Shown one piece after another: positions 7,866 through 16,612 of a DNA stretch of 64,000 bases. The DNA lies in the NCBI RefSeq assembly GCF_009014635.1, contig NZ_BKCF01000005.1, forward strand, positions 246,820 to 310,819, written 5' to 3'. The notes under the pieces were generated by a model. That model made no database searches. It had not been told where the DNA came from and saw only the letters and a program-made list of their open reading frames with translations. How positions within the stretch are numbered: the first letter of the stretch is position 1; each line of letters begins with the position of its first letter. The DNA comes from Patiriisocius marinistellae. Lineage in GTDB: Bacteria; Bacteroidota; Bacteroidia; Flavobacteriales; Flavobacteriaceae. Position numbers and translations under genes: made by a program.

Positions 7866-9314
7866 TTAGTCACTATAAGAAATACAAACATTCTTTGCTT
7901 CAGTAAAAAACTTTAAGGCTTCAAAGCCGCCTTCGCGACCCACGCCGCTCTCTTTAATGCCTCCAAAAGGAGTTCTTAAGTCCCTATTGAGCCACGTATT
8001 TACCCAAACGATTCCTGCTTGTAACTCTTTTGATAATCGCATGGTGCGATTTAAATTATTTGTCCAAATGGTTGATGATAATCCATATTTTACATCGTTT
8101 GCCATCGCTAAGGCTTCATCCTCTGTTTTAAACGACATAATTGTGACTACGGGACCAAAAATTTCCTCTTGGTTTACACGGCATTTATTATCCTTAATTT
8201 CAATAACCGTTGGCTGTAAATAATAACCATTTTCTAGCCCTTTAACTTTTACTCTTTTTCCTCCACATAAAATTGTGCCACCTTCTTCTTGCGCTATTTT
8301 GATGTAGTTTTCCACTTTTTCTAAATGTGGTTGTGAAACTAAAGCACCAATGTTTGTTTCAGCATCAGCAGGATTTCCTATTTTTAATACAGAAACTTTA
8401 GCCACAAAATCATTTTTAAATTGTTCAAAGATGGAAGTTTCAACATAAATGCGACTTCCGCAGAGACATATTTGACCTTGATTTGCAAAAGATGACTTTA
8501 CGGTTACCGAAAGCATTTTGTCATAATCACAATCTGCAAAAATTAAATTAGGATTTTTCCCTCCTAATTCTAATGACAATTTTTTAAACATAGGGGCCGC
8601 TGTGCGTGCAATATGAGCGCCTGTGGCTGTTCCTCCTGTAAATGATATTGCTTTTATATTAGGGTGTTCTATAATTGCTTGACCAGTTTTAGGGCCTGTT
8701 CCGTGAACAATGTTTAAAACGCCTTTAGGGAGCCCAGCTTCAGTAAGAATCTCGCCAAGTAAATAAGCTGTCATTGGTGTAACTTCGCTTGGTTTTGCAA
8801 CAACGCAATTTCCTGCTGCGATGGCTGGAGCAACTTTCCAAGTAAATAAATATAATGGTAAATTCCATGGCGAAATACATCCCACAACACCTATGGGTTG
8901 CCGCAATGTATAATTCATAGTATTCAACCCTACACTCTCATGTGCTTCACTAGCAAACTGCGTAATAGCATTACCAAAAAACCGAAAGTTTGAAGACGCT
9001 CTTGGGATATCAATTGCTTTTGCAAGGTTTAAAGGTTTACCATTATCTTTTGATTCGGCTTCGGCTAATTTGTCTAAATTTTGCTCTATTAAATCTGCTA
9101 TTCGCAATAAAATTTTACTGCGTTCATTAATAGTGGTATTGCTCCAAGATGGAAAAGCGGCATGTGCTGCTGTGTATGCATTTTCAACATCTGTGCTATT
9201 AGAATTTGCAATTTTTGAATATACTTCGCCGTTGCTAGGGTTAAAATTATCGAGCCACTCATTTGATTGAGGTGTTACGTATGCTCCGTCGATATAGTTT
9301 TTTATAGTTTCCAA
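7866..9314 (-). CDS. Aldehyde dehydrogenase, 2-aminomuconate/2-hydroxymuconate semialdehyde type
   Basis: An NAD(P)-dependent ALDH of about 482 residues that oxidises an aldehyde to an acid. It shows GVVGCISPWNLPLYL (cofactor pocket), LELGGKNP with the general-base Glu249, and NQGQIC with the nucleophile Cys283. In this cluster it would convert 2-aminomuconate semialdehyde to 2-aminomuconate. An ATG at 9365 would add 17 residues inside the upstream esterase gene. I prefer TTG at 9314, two codons after the esterase stop, because it gives METIKNYIDGAYV, a normal ALDH beginning, and the usual length of this subfamily. ATT at 9317 is a less likely alternative. Confidence 0.85.
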   Translation of the reverse strand: METIKNYIDGAYVTPQSNEWLDNFNPSNGEVYSKIANSNSTDVENAYTAAHAAFPSWSNTTINERSKILLRIADLIEQNLDKLAEAESKDNGKPLNLAKAIDIPRASSNFRFFGNAITQFASEAHESVGLNTMNYTLRQPIGVVGCISPWNLPLYLFTWKVAPAIAAGNCVVAKPSEVTPMTAYLLGEILTEAGLPKGVLNIVHGTGPKTGQAIIEHPNIKAISFTGGTATGAHIARTAAPMFKKLSLELGGKNPNLIFADCDYDKMLSVTVKSSFANQGQICLCGSRIYVETSIFEQFKNDFVAKVSVLKIGNPADAETNIGALVSQPHLEKVENYIKIAQEEGGTILCGGKRVKVKGLENGYYLQPTVIEIKDNKCRVNQEEIFGPVVTIMSFKTEDEALAMANDVKYGLSSTIWTNNLNRTMRLSKELQAGIVWVNTWLNRDLRTPFGGIKESGVGREGGFEALKFFTEAKNVCISYSD

Positions 9315-9318
9315 AATG

Positions 9319-10152
9319 CTATTTTTTATTCTTCTTTTCCTTAAACAATGAAGCGAAAGCTTCATAAACTGCCTGGTGTAGGGTGTCTCCGTGATCTTGT
9401 TCAGGGAAAAATTTGAAATGAATATTAGGGTTTTGTCTATAAGTTTTTCTCATTTTGAGGTATAAAGCCATAGCGCTTTCTTCCATGATTGGTCCCTCTT
9501 TTCCAACTCCTATAAATATTTTTTTTGTGGCTTCTGAAATTTTTGGGGTGAAAGATAAAAGTGATTCATCATCCCACCACATACTTGGGCTCACAATAAT
9601 ATAATTGTTAAAAAGTGATGGTTTTTTTATTAATATTTCAGCAGCTAAAAGTCCGCCGAGTGATTGACCAATGATAGTTTTTTCTTCAGAAATATTATAA
9701 TTTGCTGCTATAAGTGGTTGTAATTCCATTTCTAGAAAACGGATGAAATTTTCTGATCCTCCACTTGTTGGAAAGTCTTTTTTATCTAACGCGTTATTCG
9801 ATGGGTATGTAAAATCTTTTTTACGGTCTATGTTTGAAATTCCAACTACAATACTTTCTGGTAACATGTTAATCCAAGAGAATGAACCAAATTGTACCAA
9901 GCCCGAAATATGAATAAAATCTTCATCTGCTGATCCATCTAATAAATAAATGACAGGATATTTAGTAATTGTGTCCTTTTTGTAACTCTGAGGTAAATAA
10001 ATATTAAGTGTGCGTTTTTCGTTTAATATTTCCGAAGTAAAGCTAACCGTCTCACCAATATTAAATGGCGATTTTGAGTCAATTTTTAATGTTTGAGCCT
10101 TAATAATATGGCTGAAACATAATACTAGAAATAGTAAAGAAATTCTTTTCAT
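9319..10152 (-). CDS. Exported alpha/beta-hydrolase, putative esterase (PF00756-like)
   Basis: The 277-residue protein has a signal peptide (to about AQ20), so it acts outside the cytoplasm. The nucleophile elbow is GQSLGG with Ser164, and a C-terminal His in PEQDHGDTLH probably completes the triad. The fold resembles esterase D/siderophore-esterase proteins. It sits between the RidA and ALDH genes of the kynurenine cluster, with a 10-base gap to RidA. It could hydrolyse an ester or amide, but export argues against it being the missing kynurenine formamidase. A copy of the 10-base motif lies at 10028-10037. Confidence 0.75.
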   Translation of the reverse strand: MKRISLLFLVLCFSHIIKAQTLKIDSKSPFNIGETVSFTSEILNEKRTLNIYLPQSYKKDTITKYPVIYLLDGSADEDFIHISGLVQFGSFSWINMLPESIVVGISNIDRKKDFTYPSNNALDKKDFPTSGGSENFIRFLEMELQPLIAANYNISEEKTIIGQSLGGLLAAEILIKKPSLFNNYIIVSPSMWWDDESLLSFTPKISEATKKIFIGVGKEGPIMEESAMALYLKMRKTYRQNPNIHFKFFPEQDHGDTLHQAVYEAFASLFKEKKNKK

Positions 10153-10162
10153 TTTACTGGCA

Positions 10163-10591
10163 TTATTTTTTTAAGGGCAAATATGCCTGTGCTTTAATCT
10201 CCACTACTAAGTGCGGGTGCGGCAATTGATGTACTGCAACTGTGGTGCGTGTGGGACCCGTTTCTTTATCGAAAAACTCACCGTAAACGGCGTTATACCC
10301 ACCAAAATCATTCATGTTTACTAAAAAACTCGAAACATCAACGACATCTGCCATTGTAGCACCTTCAGTGGCTAGCACGTCTTTAATATTATTTAATACT
10401 GCTCGCGTTTGTTCTTTGATATCTAGGAATATGGTTCCCATTTCATCAATTTTATTTGCGCCTGCAATGGTGTTATCTGCTAATCGCGAACTTGTACCAC
10501 TTACAAAAAGGAAATCTCCAGCACGTTTAATATGTGGATATGCGCCGCGTGGTGTTGCTTTTCCTTCTACTAATCTACTTTTGTTTGTCAT
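10163..10591 (-). CDS. RidA-family protein, probable 2-aminomuconate deaminase
   Basis: A 142-residue Rid (YjgF/YER057c) protein: [20 protein letters not shown] at the N-terminus, and [25 protein letters not shown] at the C-terminus with the conserved Arg that holds the substrate carboxylate. The HPHLVVE ending is what I expect from the deaminase-type Rid proteins of aminomuconate pathways. It would turn 2-aminomuconate into 4-oxalocrotonate plus ammonia after the ALDH step. It is encoded between kynurenine monooxygenase and the esterase. A generic imine deaminase role is the alternative. Confidence 0.8.
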   Translation of the reverse strand: MTNKSRLVEGKATPRGAYPHIKRAGDFLFVSGTSSRLADNTIAGANKIDEMGTIFLDIKEQTRAVLNNIKDVLATEGATMADVVDVSSFLVNMNDFGGYNAVYGEFFDKETGPTRTTVAVHQLPHPHLVVEIKAQAYLPLKK

Positions 10592-10602
10592 GATTATTTC
10601 TG

Positions 10603-10616
10603 TCAGCCTAGGCTGA
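10603..10616. repeat. Perfect 14-bp palindrome TCAGCCTAGGCTGA
   Basis: A self-complementary GC-rich sequence in the 37-base gap between the kynurenine monooxygenase stop and the RidA start. It could be an operator, an RNA hairpin inside the operon message or a REP-like unit. I cannot choose between these. Confidence 0.4.
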
Positions 10617-10628
10617 GTATTTTCTTAA

Positions 10629-12047
10629 TTATAAATTACCAACTACCTCGTCATCGTGTAATGCTTCGGCAGTTTCTTTTTTTACTAATGCTAGTTTTTC
10701 TTTTACGGCCATATCATCTGTCAATTTTCCATCATCTAATAGATTTAAAATGGCTTTATCTTGAGCACGTCCAAGTGTCATTGCAGCGTGATAGGTGATA
10801 TCTTCATTAAATGTAACTAAAGAATACTTACTAAAATACTCAGTAGGGAATTGAGATTCAAATGCCATTTCTAATTTTCTTTTTTGCTGGAAAAGTGGGC
10901 TTGCTGTATGTTCTTTCATTTCGTGAAAGTTGTCAACGGCTAAATCTGCAATCGCATCAGTGTCTTTTTTACGTGCCATTTCGTATGCGTAGAATATTTT
11001 TTTCCAATCGTTAGACTCGTTATTTTTGCTTTCATGTTTATTTAAAATTTCATCAAAAACAACTACATCTTCAAAACTAGCATTCATTCCTTGCCCGTAA
11101 AATGGGACGATGGCATGTGCACTATCCCCAAGTAAACATACTTTCCCAAAACTACTCCACGGTGAGCATTTTATTGTTCCTAAAGGGCCTGTAGGGTTGC
11201 CAAAAAACTCTTCAACTAGATTAGGCATTAGTGTAACCGCGTCTGGATATTCTGTCTTAAAATATGCCATTACCATTTCTGGCGTGGTCAAATTGTCAAA
11301 ACAATAGTCGCTGTTTGAATAAGGTGCAAATAGTGTTACTGTAAAACTGCCATCAAGGTTAGGTAGTGCAATTAACATGTCTTCTCCTCTAGGCCAGATA
11401 TGTAATGCACCTTTTTCTGTGCGATAACCGCCATCTTTTGCTGCAGGAATAGTGATTTCTTTATAGCCGTGAGTTAACCAATTTTGTGAAAAACTAAATA
11501 AAAAATTTCTATCATTAAACATCGCTTTTCTAACTACTGACCCAGCTCCATCTGTTCCTAAAATAATATCGCCGCTATAGGTTATTTCATCTTTTGTATT
11601 GTAATCTTTGAAAGTTGCAATTCCATTTTCAAGGTTCACTTTTGTACAACCTTTATTAAAAATAATTTCAACATTAGACATTGCTTCTGCAGCATCAAGT
11701 AAGAGCATATTTAATCCAGGGCGAGAGATAGAATTAATATATTCGTTTTCACGACCGCTGTAATTACTCATAAAAGTATTTCCTTCTTTATCATGAATCA
11801 TCCTGCCAAGCATAGGAATACAAAGTTTTAAAGCGTCTTGTTCAACACCAGCAAGCCTTAATGCTTTGAGCCCACGGTCACTTAGTGCTAAGTTTATAGA
11901 CCTCCCTGCATCTTGTGTTACATCTCTTAAGTCAGGGCGTTTTTCAATAAGTTGTACTTGATAGCCGCGTTGTGCCATTCGTAAGGCGAGTAAACTTCCG
12001 CATAGACCAGCTCCTATAATTACTATTTTTTGATTTTGATTTTTCAT
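10629..12047 (-). CDS. kmo: Kynurenine 3-monooxygenase
   Basis: A 472-residue FAD-dependent aromatic hydroxylase that converts L-kynurenine to 3-hydroxykynurenine with NADPH and oxygen. The N-terminal dinucleotide motif is IVIIGAGLCGSLLALRMAQRGY (GAGLCG at 12-17), followed by Glu36 for the ribose. The second FAD motif reads CLLGDSAHAIVPFYGQGMNASFEDV, and IKCSPWSSFGKV just before it fits KMO. The C-terminal helical segment is present, so the gene looks full length. It lies 93 bases downstream of kynureninase on the same strand. Confidence 0.92.
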   Translation of the reverse strand: MKNQNQKIVIIGAGLCGSLLALRMAQRGYQVQLIEKRPDLRDVTQDAGRSINLALSDRGLKALRLAGVEQDALKLCIPMLGRMIHDKEGNTFMSNYSGRENEYINSISRPGLNMLLLDAAEAMSNVEIIFNKGCTKVNLENGIATFKDYNTKDEITYSGDIILGTDGAGSVVRKAMFNDRNFLFSFSQNWLTHGYKEITIPAAKDGGYRTEKGALHIWPRGEDMLIALPNLDGSFTVTLFAPYSNSDYCFDNLTTPEMVMAYFKTEYPDAVTLMPNLVEEFFGNPTGPLGTIKCSPWSSFGKVCLLGDSAHAIVPFYGQGMNASFEDVVVFDEILNKHESKNNESNDWKKIFYAYEMARKKDTDAIADLAVDNFHEMKEHTASPLFQQKRKLEMAFESQFPTEYFSKYSLVTFNEDITYHAAMTLGRAQDKAILNLLDDGKLTDDMAVKEKLALVKKETAEALHDDEVVGNL

Positions 12048-12140
12048 TCTTCTGTTGTTGGACTCAAGACTCGGTAAGTTTTTCTCTTTAGAATCAAGAA
12101 TAATAACTTGTGAGTACTATATAGTTTTTTCTTAGCTTAA

Positions 12141-13400
12141 TTACAGCACTTTTTTTAATCGCTGCACAAATTCAAAGACATCTTCAAAACTATTGTATAA
12201 AGGTGCAGGTGCAACTCTAATGACATCTGGTTCTCTCCAATCACTTATGACGCCTGCTTTTGTAAGTTTTGTATGAAAGGCCTTATCTGCATTTTTTAAT
12301 TGAATGCTCAATTGACAACCGCGCTCTTCTTTGTTTCTTGGTGTAATAATATTAATATTATTGTTATCAAGCTCATCAAGCAAAAACTCTAAATAGCCGG
12401 TTAATTTTTCGCTCTTATTTCTTATGTTTTCAAATCCTGCTTTTTCAAAAACGTCTAGACTAGATCTAATAGCTGCCATTGATAAAATAGGAGGGTTACT
12501 CAACTGCCAACCTTCAGCACCAGAAAGTGGGTCAAATTCATGGCGCATGTTAAATCGAGTATCTTTATTATGCCCCCACCAACCCGCAAAACGGTTTAAT
12601 TTTTCATTATTTGCATGACGCTCATGTACAAAACAACCACCTAGACTTCCAGGTCCACTATTCAAATATTTGTAGGTACACCACACGGCAAAATCTGCAC
12701 CTACTTCGTGTAAATTAGGCTGAATGTTTCCGGCTCCATGTGCAAGGTCAAACCCAACCATGCATTTATATTTATGTCCTAGCTCAGTAATTTTTTTAAG
12801 TGGAAAATGTTGACCGCTATAGTAATTTGTACTCCCAATCATCAACAACGCAATCTTATCACCTTGAGATTCCATAATAGTTTCAAGATCTTGAAAGCGG
12901 CATAAATCTTCACCTTCTCTAGGTTGCCAGAGAATGAGACCTTCTTTTGGGTCATGCCCATGAAATTTTAATTGACTTTCCATTGCATATTTATCACTTG
13001 GGAAAGCATCACTTTCAACTACAATTTTATATTTGGTTTTTGTTGGCTGATAAAATGAAACCATCATTAAATGAAGGTTTGTGGTCAAGGTATTCATCAC
13101 CACAACTTCATTAGGTTTTGCCCCTACGATTTTTGCCATGCTATTTGTCAAAAATTCATGATATGGGAGCCAAGGGTGTTTTGCATCTGTGTGTCCTTCA
13201 ACACCATGCTTTGCCCAGTCTTTTAATTCTGCCGTGATATAGTCTTGCGTTTGCAGAGGTTGTAACCCTAGCGAATTTCCGCAGAGATAAATAAGGGGAT
13301 TTCCTTTGTTGTCACTAGGAAGTAAAAATTGGTTTCTGAAATGTGCCAGTGGGTCTTCTTGGTCGCATTGTTTGGCAAACGTTAGATTGTTTTGATACAT
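12141..13400 (-). CDS. kynU: Kynureninase
   Basis: A 419-residue PLP enzyme of aminotransferase fold type I. CGNSLGLQP (40-48) and FDLAHGAGN (217-225) are kynureninase hallmarks, and the Schiff-base lysine is Lys244 in CTYKYLNSGPGS. It cleaves 3-hydroxykynurenine to 3-hydroxyanthranilate and alanine. It is the first enzyme gene of the cluster in the direction of transcription after the lipoprotein gene at 13443-14135. I see no clear TANNTTTG box right before it, so it is probably transcribed from further upstream. Confidence 0.93.
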   Translation of the reverse strand: MYQNNLTFAKQCDQEDPLAHFRNQFLLPSDNKGNPLIYLCGNSLGLQPLQTQDYITAELKDWAKHGVEGHTDAKHPWLPYHEFLTNSMAKIVGAKPNEVVVMNTLTTNLHLMMVSFYQPTKTKYKIVVESDAFPSDKYAMESQLKFHGHDPKEGLILWQPREGEDLCRFQDLETIMESQGDKIALLMIGSTNYYSGQHFPLKKITELGHKYKCMVGFDLAHGAGNIQPNLHEVGADFAVWCTYKYLNSGPGSLGGCFVHERHANNEKLNRFAGWWGHNKDTRFNMRHEFDPLSGAEGWQLSNPPILSMAAIRSSLDVFEKAGFENIRNKSEKLTGYLEFLLDELDNNNINIITPRNKEERGCQLSIQLKNADKAFHTKLTKAGVISDWREPDVIRVAPAPLYNSFEDVFEFVQRLKKVL

Positions 13401-13442
13401 GAATAGGTGGTTAAGAGCTATTTTTACTACTAATAATTTAAA

Positions 13443-14135
13443 TTATTCTACTGAAATATCAGTGAAAAATAATTTAAAATTCTCTGTTTCGTCTTTATGC
13501 ATTTTGGCGATTTTAAGTCCATTAAAATCTTCATAATCTTCCCATGTAGTTGTCATTGAGGGTGCAATGGTGTCGCCTTGTCTAAACACCCACTCGCGCA
13601 CCATAAAGTCTTTGTCATAATATAAATCGTATGCATCGCCTGGGGTATAACCGCCCTCGTTTCCATAAGTAATAGTAAGCATATTTAGGGTGTCTTTTGA
13701 GATAGGAGCAACGGCTTTTTCCTTTTCTTTGAAACTTGTGCCATCATCCCAAACTAGATTATAGGGTGCCAATAACCAGTATTTGTCATTAATAAATGCA
13801 GCGTCGTATTGTTTAGAAGCTTCGTCAAGGTTGTTTCGGTTAAATGAAACGGTATCTTTAGCAGTCATTATGGTCACTTCGTTTGATTTCGGTTTCCAAG
13901 ACCAAGAACGAGTGCCTGCTGGTTTGTCATTTCGGGTTACATTGAACGTAAAATTGACGGTATTTATATCATTCCATTTTTCAAATCCATTTGCATGTGC
14001 AATTTTTTCAGCCGTTGTGTGTGTTTGGTCTTTATTTAAGTCTGAAATTGATTTTAATTTTTCATTTTTAGTAGTATTTTCTTTGCATGCAATCACTGCT
14101 GAAATGAAGAACAACGAAATAATTATTTTTTTCAT
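13443..14135 (-). CDS. Unrecognised exported lipoprotein
   Basis: The 230-residue protein starts with a lipoprotein signal (ISAVIAC, lipidated Cys at 17). The rest is rich in Trp, Asp and Thr, with beta-type alternation (RSWSWKPKSNEVTIMTAKDT, WVFRQGDTIAPSMTTTWEDY), resembling outer-membrane-associated LolA/LolB-like or carrier folds, though no family can be named. It precedes kynureninase by 42 bases on the same strand and may be the first gene of the operon. Whether it takes part in kynurenine use is unknown. Confidence 0.6.
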   Translation of the reverse strand: MKKIIISLFFISAVIACKENTTKNEKLKSISDLNKDQTHTTAEKIAHANGFEKWNDINTVNFTFNVTRNDKPAGTRSWSWKPKSNEVTIMTAKDTVSFNRNNLDEASKQYDAAFINDKYWLLAPYNLVWDDGTSFKEKEKAVAPISKDTLNMLTITYGNEGGYTPGDAYDLYYDKDFMVREWVFRQGDTIAPSMTTTWEDYEDFNGLKIAKMHKDETENFKLFFTDISVE

Positions 14136-14206
14136 GGAGATATAGTTTCCCGTAAAAATAATGAATTACATTGCTATATTTACACGTAACCCTTTAAAAT
14201 ATAAAG

Positions 14207-14374
14207 ATGACAAAAGTAAATTTAATTGCTAATGGGCCTTTGATAGTTGTTGGAGAGCATACCGTAACGTATCCTGACGGCAGCAGTGAAGTAAAAGTGA
14301 CAAGAGCTTCATACTGCAGATGTGGAAAAAGTAGCAATCTACCTTTTTGCGATGGGAGGCATAAAGGAGAATAG
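14207..14374 (+). CDS. CDGSH iron-sulfur domain protein
   Basis: A 55-residue cytoplasmic protein below common ORF cutoffs. It ends in the CDGSH signature YCRCGKSSNLPFCDGRHKG, with cluster ligands Cys37, Cys39, Cys48 and His52, which hold a [2Fe-2S] cluster in the mitoNEET-like family. Such proteins act in redox or Fe-S transfer. The start is ATG at 14207; a TATATTTA box about 30 bases upstream resembles the Bacteroidota -7 element. It is transcribed away from the kynurenine cluster and ends at a strong hairpin. Confidence 0.88.
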   Translation: MTKVNLIANGPLIVVGEHTVTYPDGSSEVKVTRASYCRCGKSSNLPFCDGRHKGE

Positions 14375-14410
14375 TTTAAAATATTTATGGAACATAAATA
14401 TGGAACATAA

Positions 14411-14446
14411 AAAAGTCCTTTTCGAAATAAATCGAAAAGGACTTTT
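14411..14446. terminator. Bidirectional terminator between convergent small genes
   Basis: A perfect 15-base stem (14411-14425 with 14432-14446) with a 6-base loop. Its A and T ends serve both directions, lying between the CDGSH gene on plus and the small lipoprotein gene on minus. Confidence 0.88.
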
Positions 14447-14468
14447 AATATTTTACAATAAATTAAAA

Positions 14469-14600
14469 TTAATCTACTGCATCTTCAACGTCATCAACAA
14501 CGTCTTCAACGTCATCAGCTATTGTTTTATTTTCTCTGCAGCTTACAAAACTAGTGCTTAACATTCCTACTGCGAATAATACTAAAATTACTTTTTTCAT
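14469..14600 (-). CDS. 43-residue acidic lipoprotein
   Basis: ATG at 14600 to TAA at 14469 encodes a 43-residue peptide: a positively charged start MKKV, a hydrophobic stretch, a lipoprotein-type SFVSC (Cys21), then an acidic tail built from repeated DDVED/VVDDVED units. This resembles the entericidin-like small lipoproteins seen in many bacteria, but similarity is only in layout. It lies 28 bases upstream of the small membrane protein start region and ends at the shared terminator. Function unknown. Convincing as a gene because of signal, terminator and codon pattern. Confidence 0.72.
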   Translation of the reverse strand: MKKVILVLFAVGMLSTSFVSCRENKTIADDVEDVVDDVEDAVD

Positions 14601-14628
14601 AATGGTGTTTTTAAGTTAATGGTTATTA

Positions 14629-14784
14629 CTAAAGTCTTCTTCCAGTTAATAATTTGTAAATTACTAAAATTACAACAAGAACTAATAAAATGTGAATCAA
14701 GCTTCCAATATCTGGGAAAGCAAAATATCCTACAAGCCATCCTATAATTAAAATTACAACGATTAGCCAAACTAAATCTCTCAT
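14629..14784 (-). CDS. Lmo0937-family small membrane protein
   Basis: Starting at ATG 14784, it is a 51-residue protein with two membrane helices (LVWLIVVILIIGWLVGYFAF and LIHILLVLVVILVIYKLL) and a short basic end TGRRL. This matches the Lmo0937-type membrane peptides, whose function is unknown and which are often stress linked. The open frame extends upstream to 14841, but the internal Met gives the usual family length and N-terminus (MRDLVWLIVV). It and the neighbouring acidic lipoprotein may share a transcript. Confidence 0.75.
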   Translation of the reverse strand: MRDLVWLIVVILIIGWLVGYFAFPDIGSLIHILLVLVVILVIYKLLTGRRL

Positions 14785-14980
14785 GGTTTTTTTTGTTTTA
14801 CTGATTAGATTTAATAAAATTAAAATATACTTTACAAACAAGGCTTTGGTTTAACAATATTTAACTAAAAGTCTTAAAAAGCGTTTAATATGGGTGTATT
14901 TTGTTATAAAACGTGCGTTTTGAGTTATTTGATATTTTTTATTTGTGTTTTATAGAAAAGTTTTTAAAAAAAACGGATAT

Positions 14981-16519
14981 CTAAAAATGGTCTGGATTCT
15001 CAATAATTTTTGCTGCCCTTTCCTTTAATGCTAAAATATCATTGGTTGATTTTTTATTGAGCATATTCATCATCATCGCCATTCTATTATTTGTTTTAAA
15101 AAATTTGCGTTTATCGTCTAAGAAATTCCAGTAAAGACTATTAAATGGGCAAGCGTTATCTTCAGTTTTTAATTTTACATTATAAAAACACTTACCACAA
15201 TAGTTACTCATTTTATTAATGTAGCTACCACTAGAAACATAAGGTTTAGTTGCAACGATGCCCCCATCTGCAAATTGAGACATGCCACGGGTATTTGTGA
15301 TTTCAACCCATTCAATAGCATCTATATAGATGCCTAAGTACCACTCATCTACTTCGTCTGGATTAATTTGTGCTAATAAGGCAAAATTACCTGTGATCAT
15401 CAATCGTTGAATATGATGAGCGTATGCTTTGTCTAGACTTTGTTTAATAGCATGATGAAGACAATTCATTTTAGTGTCTGCTGACCAATAAAAATTAGGT
15501 AATTTATTAAAATTTTCAAGTTTGTTTAATAATGCATATCCTGGCATTTTCATCCAATATATTCCACGCATATACTCACGCCAACCTAATATTTGACGAA
15601 TAAAACCCTCTACTTGTGAAATGTCAATGATATTTTTATGATTTCTCCAATATGTTATGACAGTCTCTATTACCTCTTTAGGATGAAGCATTTTACTATT
15701 CATTGCAAAACTTAATCTTGAATGAAATAAATAGGCATGCTCTGTATAAAGAGCATCTTGATAATCACCAAAATGTTCTAATAGATTTTCACAAAAGTAA
15801 TTAAGAGCAGAAAGGCAGTCATCCCTATTTGTGGGCCAATCAAACTGTGTAGGATTAATTGTTCCTATTGTCTTTATACCGGATTTCTCGATTTCTAAAA
15901 CTGTTTTCTTTACCTCATTTGTAAAAACAAGTGGTGATGGGATAGGGTGTTTGCCTTTATATTTGTTGCGATTGCTATGGTCAAAGTTCCATTTTCCACC
16001 TTCTGGATCTTTATGAGTGATCATTAAAATGTCGTGCTTTTTACGCATATCACGGTAAAAGTATTCCATTGTAAGTTGCTTCTTACCTTTAAAAAAACTT
16101 GCAACATTTGTTCTTGTAGTTAGAAAATGTTCTGTGTCAACAGCTGAAATTACAACTTCATTTGATTGATTCTTAAAAATACTTAGCTGTTTGTCAAGTC
16201 TATATTCATCAGGCAATTGATATTCAAAGTGTGTGAAGTTATGTTTTTCAATGAGCGATTTAATGTTTTTTATTAAATCTTGTTTGTTTTCTTTTGAATT
16301 AATACTAAAGTATATAACAGAATGCCCTTCAGATTCTAACCAATTTGCGAAGTTTTGCATACTCTCAAAGAATGCAACTACCTTTTGAATATGATGGGTT
16401 GTATAATCTGTTTCTTGGCGCATTTCGGCCATAAAATAAATTACATTATCAATAGGATCATTATACCATGAATGTTGCTGGTTGAGTTGATCTCCTAGGA
16501 TGAGTCGTAGTGTTTTCAT
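14981..16519 (-). CDS. Iron-sulfur bacterial cryptochrome/(6-4) photolyase (PhrB-type)
   Basis: A 512-residue FAD protein of the deoxyribodipyrimidine photolyase-related family. It begins LRLILGDQLN, typical of the group. Four cysteines, Cys353, Cys441, Cys444 and Cys457, have the same spacing as the [4Fe-4S] ligands of Agrobacterium PhrB. FAD-pocket segments such as GWREYMRGIYWMKMPGY and ITGNFALLA are kept. It probably repairs (6-4) photoproducts in light, using a lumazine-type antenna. It lies 93 bases after cryptochrome DASH on the same strand. Confidence 0.9.
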   Translation of the reverse strand: MKTLRLILGDQLNQQHSWYNDPIDNVIYFMAEMRQETDYTTHHIQKVVAFFESMQNFANWLESEGHSVIYFSINSKENKQDLIKNIKSLIEKHNFTHFEYQLPDEYRLDKQLSIFKNQSNEVVISAVDTEHFLTTRTNVASFFKGKKQLTMEYFYRDMRKKHDILMITHKDPEGGKWNFDHSNRNKYKGKHPIPSPLVFTNEVKKTVLEIEKSGIKTIGTINPTQFDWPTNRDDCLSALNYFCENLLEHFGDYQDALYTEHAYLFHSRLSFAMNSKMLHPKEVIETVITYWRNHKNIIDISQVEGFIRQILGWREYMRGIYWMKMPGYALLNKLENFNKLPNFYWSADTKMNCLHHAIKQSLDKAYAHHIQRLMITGNFALLAQINPDEVDEWYLGIYIDAIEWVEITNTRGMSQFADGGIVATKPYVSSGSYINKMSNYCGKCFYNVKLKTEDNACPFNSLYWNFLDDKRKFFKTNNRMAMMMNMLNKKSTNDILALKERAAKIIENPDHF

Positions 16520-16612
16520 TAATGCGTTCTATCTTTAAAGTTCATCACAGGGTTTAAAAAAATATCTTTATTAATTGTATTGAAATAGCTATAAGTTCTA
16601 AATGGTTTCTCT

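Noticed and set aside
9315..9365. ALDH start at the upstream ATG 9365
   Set aside because: It would add 17 basic, family-unlike residues and overlap the esterase gene; TTG at 9314 gives the family N-terminus.
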